Source of the DNA: Chloranthus sessilifolius
Lineage: Eukaryota > Streptophyta > Magnoliopsida > Chloranthales > Chloranthaceae
Direction of reading: 5' to 3'
Assembly: GCA_021018995.1 (NCBI GenBank)
Contig: CM037598.1
Coordinates: 43,702,685 to 43,766,684 of the forward strand
Length of the DNA stretch: 64,000 nucleotides
Shown piece after piece: positions 43,409 through 55,276 of the stretch. Made by a program: the position numbers and the translations under genes. Position 1 is the first letter of the stretch. Every line of letters starts with the position of its first letter. The notes beneath the pieces were generated by a model. It was not told where the DNA came from and ran no database searches. It worked only from the letters and a program-made list of their open reading frames with translations.

Positions 43409-46094
43409 TGTTAAGCAGTGAAAAATACAAATTTTCACCTCCTAACCTGACCTTTGAGCTGCCTAATAATGTATTTTGAGTGTATTTTATAGATAAACAA
43501 TAAATTACAGCCTTAGTACAGACATCCACCTAAAATGGGTAAATAAGCAGTCTACTGCTCAACATGTGCTCAAACAGCCCAAAGCCAGCCAAGCAACCCA
43601 CAGAGCTTTAGTAGTTCATGAGAAGGTCATGGGCCCAACTGGGTGTGCTTGGCACTAAGTGCAATTACAAGGAATGAAGATTGAACCCACCTAGAGGCTA
43701 CTGAGGGTTGAACAAATGAAGAACAACATACCAAAGATGTGTGCCAGCTGTGGAAGCACAAAGCAGAACCTGTCGAGAGGTTTTGATACTCAAAGGTCAA
43801 GATATCGAGAGGTTCCATGAAGCTGTCGTGAGGTTCTGGAAGCATAGGCCAACCTGTCGAGAGGCACTGAGTTGAAAATATGAAGATCTTGTGAGGTTCC
43901 AGTACCTATCGAGAGGTTGGAGGTATAGTGGTGGATCCTGTTGAGAGGATACCTAGAGGTGCAGGGGATGTTGAGAGGTTCTAGATACTTATCACGAGGT
44001 TCAACTGAACCTGTCGAGTAGTGCCCGACAACTTATCGACGACTTACCTGAAGCTATGCCCATTCTCACCAGGATTGAAGCAATCTATCGAGCACTTAAA
44101 TGGAACTGTATAACTACTCGACAGGACACTTTATAACCTGTCAATCTTGTCGACGAGCTCATCGAAACCTGTCGAGAAGTCAAGCAACTTATCGAGAGCC
44201 TTTAGCCACCTGTCAACCAGTTCACATGAACCTATCGAGATGTCTCTAAACCTGTTAAAATCCACTTCAACCTATTGATGAGAACACCAAGCAGACTCAG
44301 AACCTGTCGAGAGGTTCCCTGAACCATCGACAGTCGAATTAGGAACTTCTCAGTTCCTTTCACAGTAGTTGCCAACTTCAAAATTCTTTACACGAGTTCC
44401 AAGGCATGTTAATGATCCTGGGGAGTATTTTTGGAATGCAACTCAGCTCAAATGGGAACCTAACCACATCACACAGGCCTACCTATTTTGGACCAATGGG
44501 GAAAGAGCTTCTAGAAGAGAAATCAGCCACATCAGAATGCTATATAACCTATCGAGCACTTAAATGAAACTGTATAACTACTCGACATGATGCTTTATAA
44601 CCTATCAAGAGGATAAATGCAGTTAGGACAGCAGATAAGATTTTGGTTATCAATCCTATCAACGAGTTCACCAGAACCTGTCGAGAAGTCAAGCAACTTA
44701 TCGAGAGCCTTCAGCAACCTGTTGACCAGTTCACATGAACCTATCGAGATGTCTCCAAACCTGTCAAAAGCCACTTCAACCTGTCGATGAGAACACCAAG
44801 TAGACTCAGAACCTGTCAAGAGGTTCAGGGAACCTCTCGATGGTCGAATTAGGAACTTCTCATTTCCTTTCACAGCAGTTGCCAACTTTAGAAATCTTTG
44901 CACGAGTTCCAAGGCATGTTAATGACCCTTGGGGGTATTTTTGGAACACAACTGAGCTCGAATGGGATCCCTAACCGCATCACATGGCCCTACCTATTTT
45001 GAACCAATGGGGAAAGAACTTTTAGAAGAGAAATCAGCCACATTAGCAACTCAAAATAATAGAATTATTCTCTTAAGCTCTGATTGGCTGAAATAGATCT
45101 GAGAAGAGAGGAGAAGAGTATAAAAGCTTAAAGAATTTATAGAGCTAGCATCCAAAAATTGGGAGAACCAGAACCAAATTCGATTTCCCTCTAAAAAAAT
45201 TCCCTCTCTCTTCCTTCTTCCCCCATGCTCCTCTTAGCCAATTATGATTGGCTAAACCTCTTTGGTAGCTAGGGTGAGGTTGAGAGCTGTAAATTGAGAG
45301 GTTCAAAGCTTTATACGAGGATTAGGTATTGTACAGATTGCAGATCTGAGCACAATGACTGTAAGTTGTGTTGATTCAGTAATTATTGAATGTAAAGTTA
45401 ATTTGGATCCATAAATCTCTTAATTGCCATTTGATTTCCTTAGATCTAATATCCCTGTGGATGCCTGAGCTTGTAGCCTTGCATCCATAGTATTTGCAAT
45501 GGTTTAATTGTTCCAATTAAGATCCCTAAATAAGAATAACTCTAGGATGATCAGTGACCATTCGAGTGGACAAATCATAGACTTAGGATTGCTTCAATTC
45601 TCTCAATTCTCTAATTGAGAGTGGCTAAACCTCTTTGAGCTTGTAGTCAGATGAAGGATTATTACAAACCAGTTCCCTACACTGCCTTTGAACCAAATAA
45701 TTTTTAGTAAAGACCAAAATCCCTAGCTACTATTCTCCACCTCTTGATTTAAATCTTTTCTTCATTTTCCTTTAACTCTGTGTTTAATCAAATTTGGATC
45801 ATTTAAATTTGATTTTTTATAATTTTTAGTGACAAAACCTAGAAACCTCTCCTCTTTCCTATTTTGATTTAGTTGAATTTAGGATAGAGTGCCAGATCTG
45901 CTACAGATATGGAGATTTACCGTAGTTTAAATCACATTTCCCTGTGGACATTCCCTGACGTACCTATTAAAACTTATTGCAACAGCCCTGGTTTTTGCAG
46001 GGCTGCTTGCTTACCTTGATTCCTCATCTCTATAATTTTACCTTTTAATTGGCTGTTTTAACCATTTAATAATTATAAGGTGAGCAAGACAACA
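43409..46094 (+). repeat. 5' LTR of element C (enlarged by a tandem duplication)
   Basis: This LTR is 2686 bp against 2192 bp for the 3' LTR. A TATAAAAG box is at 45119-45126. CTGTCGAGAGGTT-type motifs are scattered from 43768 to 44840, many with TCGA decayed to TTGA or TCAA. The 18-mer ACCTGTCGAGAGGTTTTG at 43768-43785 recurs exactly in the env spacer at 52312-52329. Confidence 0.92.
44082..45050 (+). repeat. Tandem duplication of about 0.5 kb within the 5' LTR of C
   Basis: Copy 1 (about 44082-44540) and copy 2 (about 44546-45050) both run from CTATCGAGCACTTAAATG to GAAATCAGCCACAT. Copy 1 lacks about 50 bp present in copy 2 and in the 3' LTR. The 3' LTR has a single copy (about 60440-60940). 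Confidence 0.88.
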
Positions 46095-46100
46095 AGTTTT

Positions 46101-46119
46101 TGGCACCGCTGTCGGGGAC
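46101..46119 (+). other. Primer binding site of element C (tRNA-Asp type)
   Basis: TGGCACCGCTGTCGGGGAC lies six bases after the LTR end, a close relative of the tRNA-Asp complementary site of Athila elements. Confidence 0.85.
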
Positions 46120-46438
46120 CTGTGTTTCAAAAGTGGAAGATCTAAGTTTTTCTCATTTTAGATTTTGATTTTTTATTGCCTATTTTGTGTTTGACTAATT
46201 GTTGCTGTAGTTTTTTATAGTTTAATTTTTTGATTGCAGATCTGGAATTATTGTTTTGAAAGGAACAATTATGCCAATTTGAGGAGCAAGTTGTGCTTAA
46301 ATTTATATTTCTTACGTCTGTTTACATTCCTAGATCTATAGTTTTTAGATCTGCAACATTAGTTGTGTGTTTTTGAATTTGTTTTATAGAAATCTTTGCT
46401 GTATTTTGTCTGTGTTGTATTGTGTTTCTGTTGTGTGT

Positions 46439-48015
46439 ATGCTTGCTAGGAGATCTCTTAATCCTGAGATTTCCCCTTTAGATCTTGAAGTTGAGAGACT
46501 TCTTAGACCTAAGCATCCCATACACACACTTGTAGTTGATTGAGATAGTTCTGCAATGGGTGAGAAACCTAGGACATTGAAGGAATTCATTGCACCAAGG
46601 GTGTACAATTCCCCTTTCTGTATTCAATTCCCTGCTGTCCAAGGGAACTATGAGATCAAATCCTCCATCATACAGATGCTATCCTCATACCCTGGCCTGA
46701 GCAAAGAAGATCCATATAAGAACATTGATGAATTTCTAGGACTGTGCACTACCTTCAACATTGCAGGTTTGGGGGAGGAAGCAACTAGGTTGAGACTCTT
46801 TCCTTTTTCATTAAAGGATAGAACCAGAACTTGGTTGTCAATGCTTCCAATAAATAGTATTCAGTTCTGGAATGACCTTCAATGTTAATTTTTGCCCAAG
46901 TTTTTCCCCATGTCAAAAACAAGTCAGTTGAGGAAGAGTATAATCTCTTTTACTCAAGCCCCAATTGAAGACTTTCACCAAGCATGGGAGAGGTTTAAGG
47001 AACTCTTGAAGAAGCAATGTCCCCATTACCAAATTCTTAAATGGCAACTTGTTTAAAGTTTATATCAAGGAATTGATCCCAAGAGCAGGGATATGGTTGA
47101 TTCCTCATGTGGTGGTATATACCTTCACAAGACAGCTGATGAGGCTTGGGAGTTGTTTGATATCATTAGTGAAAATTCCATGCAAAGGGAGACCTTGTTA
47201 AGAGACCTTGAGACCCCTAGATTGGTGGGAGAGCACACTACAAGAGGGAAAATGTGTGAGGTGAGTGGATACAATGGTTTGGAAAGGAAACTGGACAACT
47301 TGACTCAAAATTTTGATAAGCTCATGTGACCCATGCAGTCTCCAATGGCTACCAAAGTGGAGGAGGCATGTGTGATCTGTCAGTCCCCCACTCACTCCCT
47401 TGAGGAATGTTCCTCTGCTGCCTAATTTTCAGACCTTGTGATGGAACATGTGAATGCTGCTCAGTCCTATGGACAACAACCTATTGCTGGTTATCATTGG
47501 AGAAACCACCCCAACTTGAGGTGGAGACAAGATACATTCCAAAATTAGCAGCAGCAGCAGTCACAACAGCATCCGATGCTTTATAGGAATGCCCAGCCAT
47601 ACTAGCAGAATTACTTTCCAAGGCCCCAATACTAACAACCTATGGCTCAGCCAATGGCTCAACCTGTGCATCAAAGTACACCAGCCCCAACACCCCCTAG
47701 ATCCCTCACATTTGAAGAGCAAGTTTTGGCTTCATAGTAGAATTTAGGCTCTTTGTCACAAATTGTCAACTCCCATAGCCAAAGTATCAAGAAGATAGAG
47801 GACCACCTTGGTCAGCTATCTAATACTTTGATTAGGAGAGAGGAGGGAAGACTGCCTAGTCAGCCCATGAACAATCCAAAGAGGCAGTACATGGTGGGTG
47901 AGATTTCTTCCCATGAAGAAGCAAAATTTGTCACCACCTTGAGGAGTGGAAGGCTGGTTGATAACCAAGTTGGTGTTAAGCCTGATGAGGAAAGTGCAGA
48001 ATATAAAAAATAAGG
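46439..48015 (+). pseudogene. gag: gag of element C, many stops
   Basis: The ATG at 46439 begins the conserved RRSLNPEISPLDLEVERLL N-terminus; a TGA near 46539 interrupts it before MGEKPRTLKEF. The capsid blocks KEDPYKNIDEFLGLC and FPFSLKDRTRTWL are in frame to a TAA at 46886-46888, the same codon that is TAA in element B. SKTSQLRKSI, WERFKELL and MVDSSCGGIYL follow. The zinc knuckle CVICQSPTHSLEEC (CX2CX4HX4C) is intact near 47370-47412. Further stops occur around 47055, 47327 and 47423, and several between 47540 and 47740. The C-terminal KKIEDHLGQLSNTL block and TLRSGR motif end the region. The final TAA is near 48010. Confidence 0.88.
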
Positions 48016-49107
48016 GGGGCGTTGATGTACGCCAACAGAAAACTGAAAACAAAAATAAAGAAAAATTTAATGAGCTTGCTAAGGTAGCAAATGGTAGATT
48101 AGTCCCCCATTTTCCATTTCCCAATGCATTGAAAGAACCTTCTCCTTTTGATAAAGGGAATGCTAAAGTGGAGGAGATGATAAAAATATTCAAACAAGTA
48201 AAGATCAAATTGCCTTTACTTGATGCTATCAAGCAAGTTTCAGCCTATGCAAAGTTCTTGAAAGAATTGTGCACCCACAAAAGACAGTCTAGGATATACC
48301 TATCCAAGAAGGTCTTTTGTGCTGAGAAAAGAAACCAAGTGTTGTCCATTGCAACCCGAACCAAGCTTTAAGACCCTGAAGTTCCCACAATCTCCTGCAT
48401 CATTGGGGATCATATAGAAGGCCTTGTTAGATCTGGGAACTAGTGTAAATCTACTTCCATATTCAGTTCATGAGAAGTTAGGCTTGGGAGAATTAAAGCC
48501 CACACATGTGATGCTACAACTAGTTGACAGATCTGAAAGGAGGCCTGTGGGAATGATAGAAGATGTATTCATTGGGGTTGATAAGTTTTTTTAACCAGCA
48601 GATTTTTTGGTGCTTGACATGGAGCCAAGCAAGTGTACTACCTCTATTCCTGTGATTTTAGACAGACCCTTCTTGGCCACTTATATTCAGTGTAGATTAG
48701 GAGTAATGGAGGTGTCATTTGGCAGCATGAAAGTGAAATTGAATATTTACAATGCAGCCAATCAGCCTCACTTCGATAGTGAGGATTGCTTTTTAATTGA
48801 TGTATTTGATGAGCTTGTGGAAGAGACTTTGTCCAAGATGCTGTATGGTGATGATTTTTGTGATATTTTTGAAAATGTGTTGAGTGAGACTCTGGAAGAG
48901 AAGGCCTCCACACCCATGGTTCAAGAGGTGAAAGTCTTAAATTCTTATATGGGGCCAGCAATAAGGTATCTACCATGGAAATCTGTTGTCTTGCCTCTTC
49001 CACCACCATCAAAGGCACCTTTGTTGCCTTCTCTCATATGTCTAGCAGATGTAGAGATGAAACAACTGCCTAAGACCTTGAAATATGTTTTCTTAGTGGC
49101 AAACTAG
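48016..49107 (+). pseudogene. gag C-terminus and aspartic protease of element C
   Basis: A Lys/Asn-rich spacer and the LPLLDAIKQVSAYAKFLKELC block are open to a TAA near 48369. The retropepsin active site Leu-Asp-Leu-Gly-Thr-Ser follows, with its Asp codon at 48430-48432. A frameshift just upstream, within HIEGL, separates it from the block before. A stop (TAA, near 48593) replaces the Tyr codon of the FFYPADF block. The last part, 48607-49107, is open and carries IPVILDRPFLAT, where Asp replaces the usual Gly of the ILGRPF motif. Protease function is lost. Confidence 0.85.
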
Positions 49108-50190
49108 AAATTGCTAGTGATCATTTCTTCGTCTCTCACAGATGAGCAAGAGGAAGAACTGTTGTATGTTTTAAAGAAGCATAGGAGAGCAATAGGCTGG
49201 ACTATTACTGACTTTGGGGGTATCAATCTTGCTGTGTGCATACATAAAATCCACCTGGAAGAGGGTTCCAAACCCTCTAGAGAAATACAAAGAAAATTGA
49301 ACCCCCACCTGCAAGAAGTGGTAATGAAAGAAGTGGTTAAATTATTAGATGCTGGAGTCATCTATCCAATTTTAGATTTCGAATAGGTGGCACCTACTCA
49401 GGTGGTCCCTAAGAAATCTGAAATTACTGTGATTAAAACTGATTCTGGTGAGCTTATTCCAACTAGGGAAATCACAGGTTGGAGGGTGTGTATACACTAT
49501 TGGAAGCTCAATTTGAAAACCAGAAAAGACCACTTCCCTTTTCCCTTCATTAACCAAATTTTGGATCAGTTGGTAGGCAAGGCTTTCTATTATTTTCTTG
49601 ATGGATATTCGGGGTATAATCAAATCCCTGTTTATCCACAAATTCAATAAAAGACAACTTTCACATGCCCATTTGGCACCTTTGCTTATAGAAGGATGTC
49701 ATTTGAACTGTGTAATGCCCCTGCAACTTTCCAAAGGTGCATGTATGCCATATTTTCTGACATGATTGATCAATTTTTAACGATATTCATGGATGATTTC
49801 TCTATCTTTGGGGATAGTTTTAGCCAATGTCAGCACCATCTTAGTCTTGTGTTGCCAAGATGTGAGAAAACTAACTTGGTGTTGAGTTGGGAAAAGAGCC
49901 ATTTTATGGTCAATTAAGGCATTGTCCTTGGCCCTGTGGTTTCCCACAGAGGCATTGAGGTAGACAAGGCTAAAATTGAACTAATTGCATATTTGCCCCC
50001 ACCAAAAACTATAAAACAACTCAGATCTTTCTTGGGGCATGCTGGGTTCTATAGGAGATTCATCAAGGATTTTAGCAATTTCGCAAAACCTCTTTGTCAC
50101 CTATTGTGGCAAGAGGTTCCCTTTGAGTTTGATGATGAATGTCTCCATGCTTTTGAGCTTTTGAAAGGTTGTTTAACCTCTGCACCTATC
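49108..50190 (+). pseudogene. reverse transcriptase of element C, FMDD intact
   Basis: The blocks run GWTITDFGGIN, NPHLQEVVMKEVVKLLDAGVIYPI, a TAG near 49384 in place of Trp, WRVCIHYWKLN, FYYFLDGYSGYNQIPVYPQ, and a TAA near 49648. The conserved Asp of CIDYRKLN is His here. After a short gap the frame continues with YRRMSFELCNAPATFQRCMYAIFSDMIDQF. FMDD catalytic codons are at 49786-49797, followed by FSIFGDSFSQC. One more stop (TAA near 49915) precedes GIEVDKAKIELIAYLPPPKTIKQLRSFLGHAGFYRRFIKDF. Overall identity to the RTs of A and B is high, but at least three stops inactivate it. Confidence 0.88.
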
Positions 50191-50715
50191 CTTCAAGCAA
50201 CTAATTTTTCTTTGCCATTCGAACTGATGTGTGATGCATCAGATTTTGCTGTTAGTGCAGTCTTGGGACAAAGGAAGGATAAGGTCCCTTTTGTGATTGC
50301 TTATGCAAGCAAAATCATGATTGATGCTCAGTTAAATTACACCACAACTGAGAAGGAATTGTTGGCAATTGTTTATGCTTTAGAGAAATTCATGGCTTAT
50401 GTTTTGAGATTTAGGATAGTGGTTTTCACATACCACTCAACCCTAAAGTACCATTTGTCAAAAAAGGATACAATGCCAAGATTAATTAGATGGATCCTCC
50501 TATAACAGGAGTTTGATCTTGAAATTAAGGAAAAGAAAGGGATTGAAAATGTGGTTGTAGACCACTTATCCAGGATCCTAACTGAGGAGTTTGATAGGCT
50601 GCCTATCAATGATTCTTTTCCTGATGAATAGCTGTTTACTATCAGTACCCCTACACCTTGGTTTGTGAACATTGTGAATTACTTGGCTATGGGTAAGATC
50701 CCCCTACATTAGAAC
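50191..50715 (+). pseudogene. RNase H domain of element C
   Basis: The RNase H core is open from the RT connection region to TAA 50503-50505. It has Asp in ELMCDASDFAVSAVLGQRKDK, Glu in TTEKELLAIVYALEKF, and FTYHSTLKYHLSKKD, in which Tyr replaces the third catalytic Asp of the usual FTDHSALK. The C-terminal KKGIENVVVDHLSRIL block follows the stop, and another stop near 50628 lies in the linker. So this copy has both a premature stop and a missing catalytic residue. Confidence 0.85.
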
Positions 50716-51905
50716 AAAATGGGCAAGGAGCTATTCTTTTCACAGATCAGACATTACATGTGGGAAGATCCATACCTGTTCAAGCATTATGCAGACCAAG
50801 TTGTGAGGAGATGTGTCCCTGATGAGGATTTCCACAACATACTAACCATGTGTCAAAAACAGGCTTGTGGAGGCCATTTTAGTGGCAATAAGACTGCTGC
50901 CAAGGTGCTCCAAGGTGGATTTTATTGGCCCACTCTCTTCAAGAATGCATGGTAGCATTGTAAAGCTTGGGATAGATGCCAAAAAATGGGAAGTATTTCA
51001 AAAAGAAACTCCATGCCTCTACAGCCTATACTTGTTGTTGAACTTTTTGATATCTGTGGAATAGATTTTATGGGCCCTTTTCCTTCTTCATATGGGTATA
51101 GTTTTATCCTTATGGCAGTGGACTATGTGTCCAAATGGGTTGAAGCCATTGCCATAAGGACTAATGACCATAAGATTGTCTTAAAATCTATCAAAGAAAA
51201 TATCTTCTCAAGATTTGGCACCCCTAGAGCCATCATCAGTGATGGGGGCAGCCATTTTTGTAACAGAAATTTTGAGAGTTTGGTCAAGAAATATTTTGTT
51301 ACACATAGGATTGCAACTCTTTACCACCCCCAGACTAGTGGGCGGGTTGAAATCTCAAATAGGGAGATAAAGCACATCTTAGAGAAGACAGTTAGGGCAT
51401 ATAGGAAGGACTGGACCAAGAGGCTTAATGATACACTGTAGGCTTATAAGACTGCCTATAAGACCCCAATTGGTATGTCCCCTTTCAGATTGGTGTATGG
51501 CAAGGCATGCCACTTGCCAGTAGAGTTAGAACATAGAGCATATTGGGTTGTTAAAGCATTGAATATTAATCTAACTTCTGCTGGCATGCACAAGAGGCTC
51601 CAGCTATCAGAGCTAGAAGAGCTAAGATTGGAAGCATACTCCAATGAGCCTTCTATGACAAGCATTTGCTGAGGAAAGAGTTCACAGCTGACAGCAAGGT
51701 ATGGTTGTTCAACTCTAAGTTAAAAATTTTCCCAGGTAAGTTGAGATCAAGATGGGAGGGACCTTACATGGTAGATCATGTATCCCCATCTGGAGTTGTT
51801 GAAATTAAGGATCTCAAAGATGGTAGGATAATGAAGGTGAATGGTCAAAGGCTCAAACATTTTGTTGATAATGTGGTGGAGCCTGTGGTGACCATCCACC
51901 TCTAA
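50716..51905 (+). pseudogene. integrase of element C, stops and frame changes
   Basis: The zinc-binding region ([13 protein letters not shown]; the first His of the HHCC set is replaced) is cut by a TAG at 50953-50955. The core begins at about 50990 with [15 protein letters not shown], where Cys replaces the conserved Trp. It continues with IISDGGSHF and GRVEISNRE, so all three acidic residues are present. A TAG near 51439 precedes [20 protein letters not shown]. The frame shifts near 51650-51670 into the C-terminal [23 protein letters not shown] module, ending at TAA 51903-51905. There is no chromodomain. Confidence 0.88.
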
Positions 51906-52936
51906 GAGCTACCAAAATGTGATTGATTCTCGACAATGTACAGTATGTATCATAGCTGCTGTGTTTGTCAGTATGTGTTGCAGTTTTTATTTTAAATCTG
52001 ATTGGCATTGTAAATATGGTTGCCAATTGCCGCTTGATGTTTGCATTTACAAATCATGAGTCAATTATCAGTAGGTTTGAAACATGTATCATCAACTCCA
52101 AGGCAGGAGAAATGAATGGGAGTTGAGGAGAATTGATAAATTTGGGTGATAGAAGGACTAAGAGCTGAGTAGAAATCTGTTTGAACTAAGAAACTACCTA
52201 TTAAGAGGAGTTTAGAACATTTTGACAAATTTTGAAGATTCCCAGTATGCATTTCAACAAGATCTAGGACCTGTTGAGAGGTTTGAGTCAACTCGTTGAC
52301 AGGTTCAGAGTACCTGTCGAGAGGTTTTGTGAGCCTCTCAAAGTGAATTCTTTCTGAAGCTTGGAACCTGTCGAGAGGATTAAATGTTTAGTTCAGAATA
52401 CCTGTCGAGAGGTTCTGTAAACCTCTCGAAATGAATTGTGCTGAAGTCTTGAACCCGCCGATAGGATTGAGTGAACCTCTCAAGAGGTTCAACTGCTTTT
52501 CACTTTTCGACAGGTTGTATTAACCTGTCGACACCTTGTCCCAATCCTATCAAAAATTACTTTTCATCGTTTTAAACCTCTCAACAACCAAATTTCAGCC
52601 ATTCAACAGCTTGTCTCTGAGCTTTATTTTCTCTCTGTCTATTTCCATTCTCTTTCTTCTTCCTTTCCCTCACTAGTTCCAACTCCACTCACTGTGCCCT
52701 TGCTCCAAGTGCTTCAATTTCTCAAAAGCTACATTTTGCACCTATTGGAGACTGATTTGGTGCTGTGCACATCGAGATATGAGAAACCCTAGGTTTCTAT
52801 TGGTAAGTCTTCCTTCACCTCCACTCTGTGATTTCCTTGCTCAGTACTTTCATTGATAATTTTTGTGGTAATTCATTTGAGACATAGAAGATTTTTGTGA
52901 ATTATTGAGATATAATTTGTGTGTATTGAGTGCCCA
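51906..52936 (+). promoter_or_regulatory. pol-env spacer of element C with CTGTCGAGAGG motifs and a splice-donor-like site
   Basis: No coding frame is supported. CTGTCGAGAGGTT motifs and decayed forms fill about 52266-52600, matching the motif of the same element's LTR (exact 18-mer at 52312-52329 and 43768-43785). A CT-rich leader runs from about 52615 to 52690. CCCTAGGTTTCTATTG then meets a GTAAGTC donor-like site at 52803-52808. The env-like ATG is at 52937. The order and spacing parallel the spacers of elements A and B. Confidence 0.5.
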
Positions 52937-53131
52937 ATGGCTGATCAAGAGGATTCCCTAGCTACCCTTTTCAAAGCCTCTCCCACTAGGAAATCTAGTA
53001 GGCTAACCAAACAGCCCAAGGAATCCCCACCTGCAAAAAGAAAGCTGGTCATGGATCAAGCTGAGAAATCTATCAATCTCAAGAAAGCTAAGAAATCCAA
53101 GAAGGCCTAAATCAGTGAAGAAATTGTTGAG
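52937..53131 (+). pseudogene. env-like third ORF of element C, N-terminal part, interrupted by a solo LTR
   Basis: The ATG at 52937 begins MADQEDSLATLFKASPTRKSSR, followed by a strongly Lys-rich stretch reminiscent of a nuclear localisation signal. A TAA at 53108-53110 ends the frame 21 bases before the insertion. The left copy of the TTGAG duplication is at 53127-53131. The remainder of the gene resumes at 55277. Confidence 0.7.
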
Positions 53132-55271
53132 TGTTGGGGAATTCCAGTGCGCTGATTTATGGTGTAAAAATCAAGAGAGATTCAGCACATCTAAAACATC
53201 CTAGACCTGCAAGGTACAGGGTCTTTGTAGAAAGTTTTAAAAGTAAGGGAAAGTCCACAGAGAGGTGGTTTGGAATTGAGTAAATCTCCAGATCTGTAAG
53301 AGATCTGGCACCCTAGCTATTACTAATTTAGCTAAAAGATAGGAGAGAAGTTTGGACAGGGTTGTCACTTAAACTAACTACAATTAAAATGCAGATTGTC
53401 TTAGATCGAATCTGGAGCCTCAGATCTTGCAGGTGAAAGGTTTAAAAACTCAAAAGATGGAGAAGAACAACTTGGAGGTTGTTTTCACTGCAATCAGGTT
53501 GAGCTAAGCATATTACAAGGATTTAAAAGCACACAAGTCCCTCGACTGGCCACAGGCACTGTCCGCAAGCACAGCTGCAGGGTATAGATTCCACTTCAAA
53601 TCACAGGATCCACCTGGCCTTAAGGCTATGATCTGTCCACTTTAATGGTCACAGACTATCCTATAGGCTTTATCGAATCCATGGATTGCAGCAGATGAAT
53701 CCAATGGAGGCCTGAGCTCAGATTTACCTTAAGGTTATGATCTGTCCACTATAATGGTCATAGACCATCCTAGAGATCTCCTACAAAGCCAGAGCCTCAA
53801 TTAGAATAATTAAAACCACTACAGATGCTGCAATTTTTAGGTCACAGACGCAGGAAATTACAGGGATATCAGATCCAAGGAATTCAGATGATATCCAAGA
53901 GGTCTACCAGTTAAGTGGGTGAGCTGATCAAGCAACTCCTCTACACAAATCCGATCAAGCACCAAAAGGAATCAAAAGAGCTTTAGATCTAATTAAAACA
54001 TTGAAAACAACATTTACATTGCAAACAAGGTCACTCTTATAATGGAATGCTCTTAGATCTGTAGTCTGTGCAGCAATTAACCCCAGCAACACTCTTAACC
54101 TTACCCAATTACAGATCTAACTCACTCCTTGCTGCTCCTAGGGAATTAGCCAACCATGGTTGGGCTAAAGGAAGGGAAATGGAATCTTGCTGCAAGCTCC
54201 GATCTCTGAAAAATTGCTCAGAATTTTAATCCTCTTTAATGGCAATTAGGGATCTCAATATATAGCTTTCTCCTCTATTTTTCCCGCAAAAAATCCCTTC
54301 TAGAAGGTTGTCAGAGTTTGTTAGAGTTTTGTTAAAGCACGTGGGTCGGTTAGGGCTTCCTAGGGCATCTTCTAGAACGTCGCGCCAGTCACCAAAGTGC
54401 CTCGGTTTGCGTGCAGCAGGTCACCAAGTCACAACGTGTGCATAACATAGTTTCTGAGAAGTTTAGCACACGATTTCGACAGGTTGGAGAAGCTTTCGAC
54501 AGGTTAAAAGTAAGCTTGTAGCCTATTTCAATAGGTTCCCTGGTCTCTTCGATAGGTTCCGATAGGTTAGGCCTAGATGCTTCAGCTTCACTGCACTTGA
54601 TTTGGGGCCTTCGACAGGTTGGAAGAGTAATTCGATAGGTTGAGGATTCACATTCTATTGCTTCGATCGGATGACCCTTGTTCCTATAGACAGGTTCAAA
54701 TCATTCTGCAATAGGTACTGTCTCAACACTTCTATTTCGATAGGTTCAGTGGACCATTTGATAGGTTCAGGGAACCTTTCGATAGGTCTCCTTTTTCCTC
54801 AAGCTAGCTTTCGAAATGTTGAATTCTCTTTCTCTTTCAACTGCTCGATAGGTTCTTAGATCCTATCGAATTCTTCACTTTTGCATGAATTCTTCCTTTT
54901 TCTGCCTTCTGATCCTGTCAAACCATTCTCAACTACACGAATTCCTTCCTTTCAATGCTTTCAGCTCCTATCGAACTCTTCAGGTGACCAATCGGTAGGA
55001 CATTTTCAACCTATTCTCACTTTCTTCACTTGCCCTGCTGCAGCCATGCGCTCCAAGGGTTCAATGATGTGCTACCTTTGGTGTGCTATTGGTGAGTTCG
55101 TCCTGTGTTGAGAGATGGCTCCTTGTTGGGCATTCTTGAGTGCTTTTCTTCCCTAGTATCTTCTTTTATTGTTGTCTACAAAATACACTTGACAAGGGCT
55201 TATTAGTGTGCTCACAGGTCTATCAATGGTCAGGTTATAGGGTGAAAAGTGGCATTTTTCACCACTTAACA
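53132..55271 (-). mobile_element. Solo LTR, Athila-type, minus strand, target duplication TTGAG
   Basis: The minus-strand LTR reads TGTTAAGTGGTGAAAAATGC from 55271 and ends CCCCAACA at 53132, 2140 bp. The start is clearly related to other LTRs here. The perfect duplication TTGAG is at 53127-53131 and 55272-55276. A minus-strand TATATATT is at 54258-54265. TTCGACAGGTT/TTCGATAGGTT motifs on the plus strand cluster at 54475-54860, upstream of the TATA in LTR sense. No internal sequence remains. Confidence 0.94.
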
Positions 55272-55276
55272 TTGAG

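Noticed and set aside
44369-44563. Open frame inside the 5' LTR of element C
   Set aside because: It lies wholly in the LTR, overlaps the tandem duplication, and is not kept open in the 3' LTR or the second copy. Treated as chance.
43768-44840. Regular short repeats resembling a CRISPR-like array
   Set aside because: The repeats are short, irregularly spaced TCGA-centred motifs in a plant LTR, with no constant-length spacers or cas genes.
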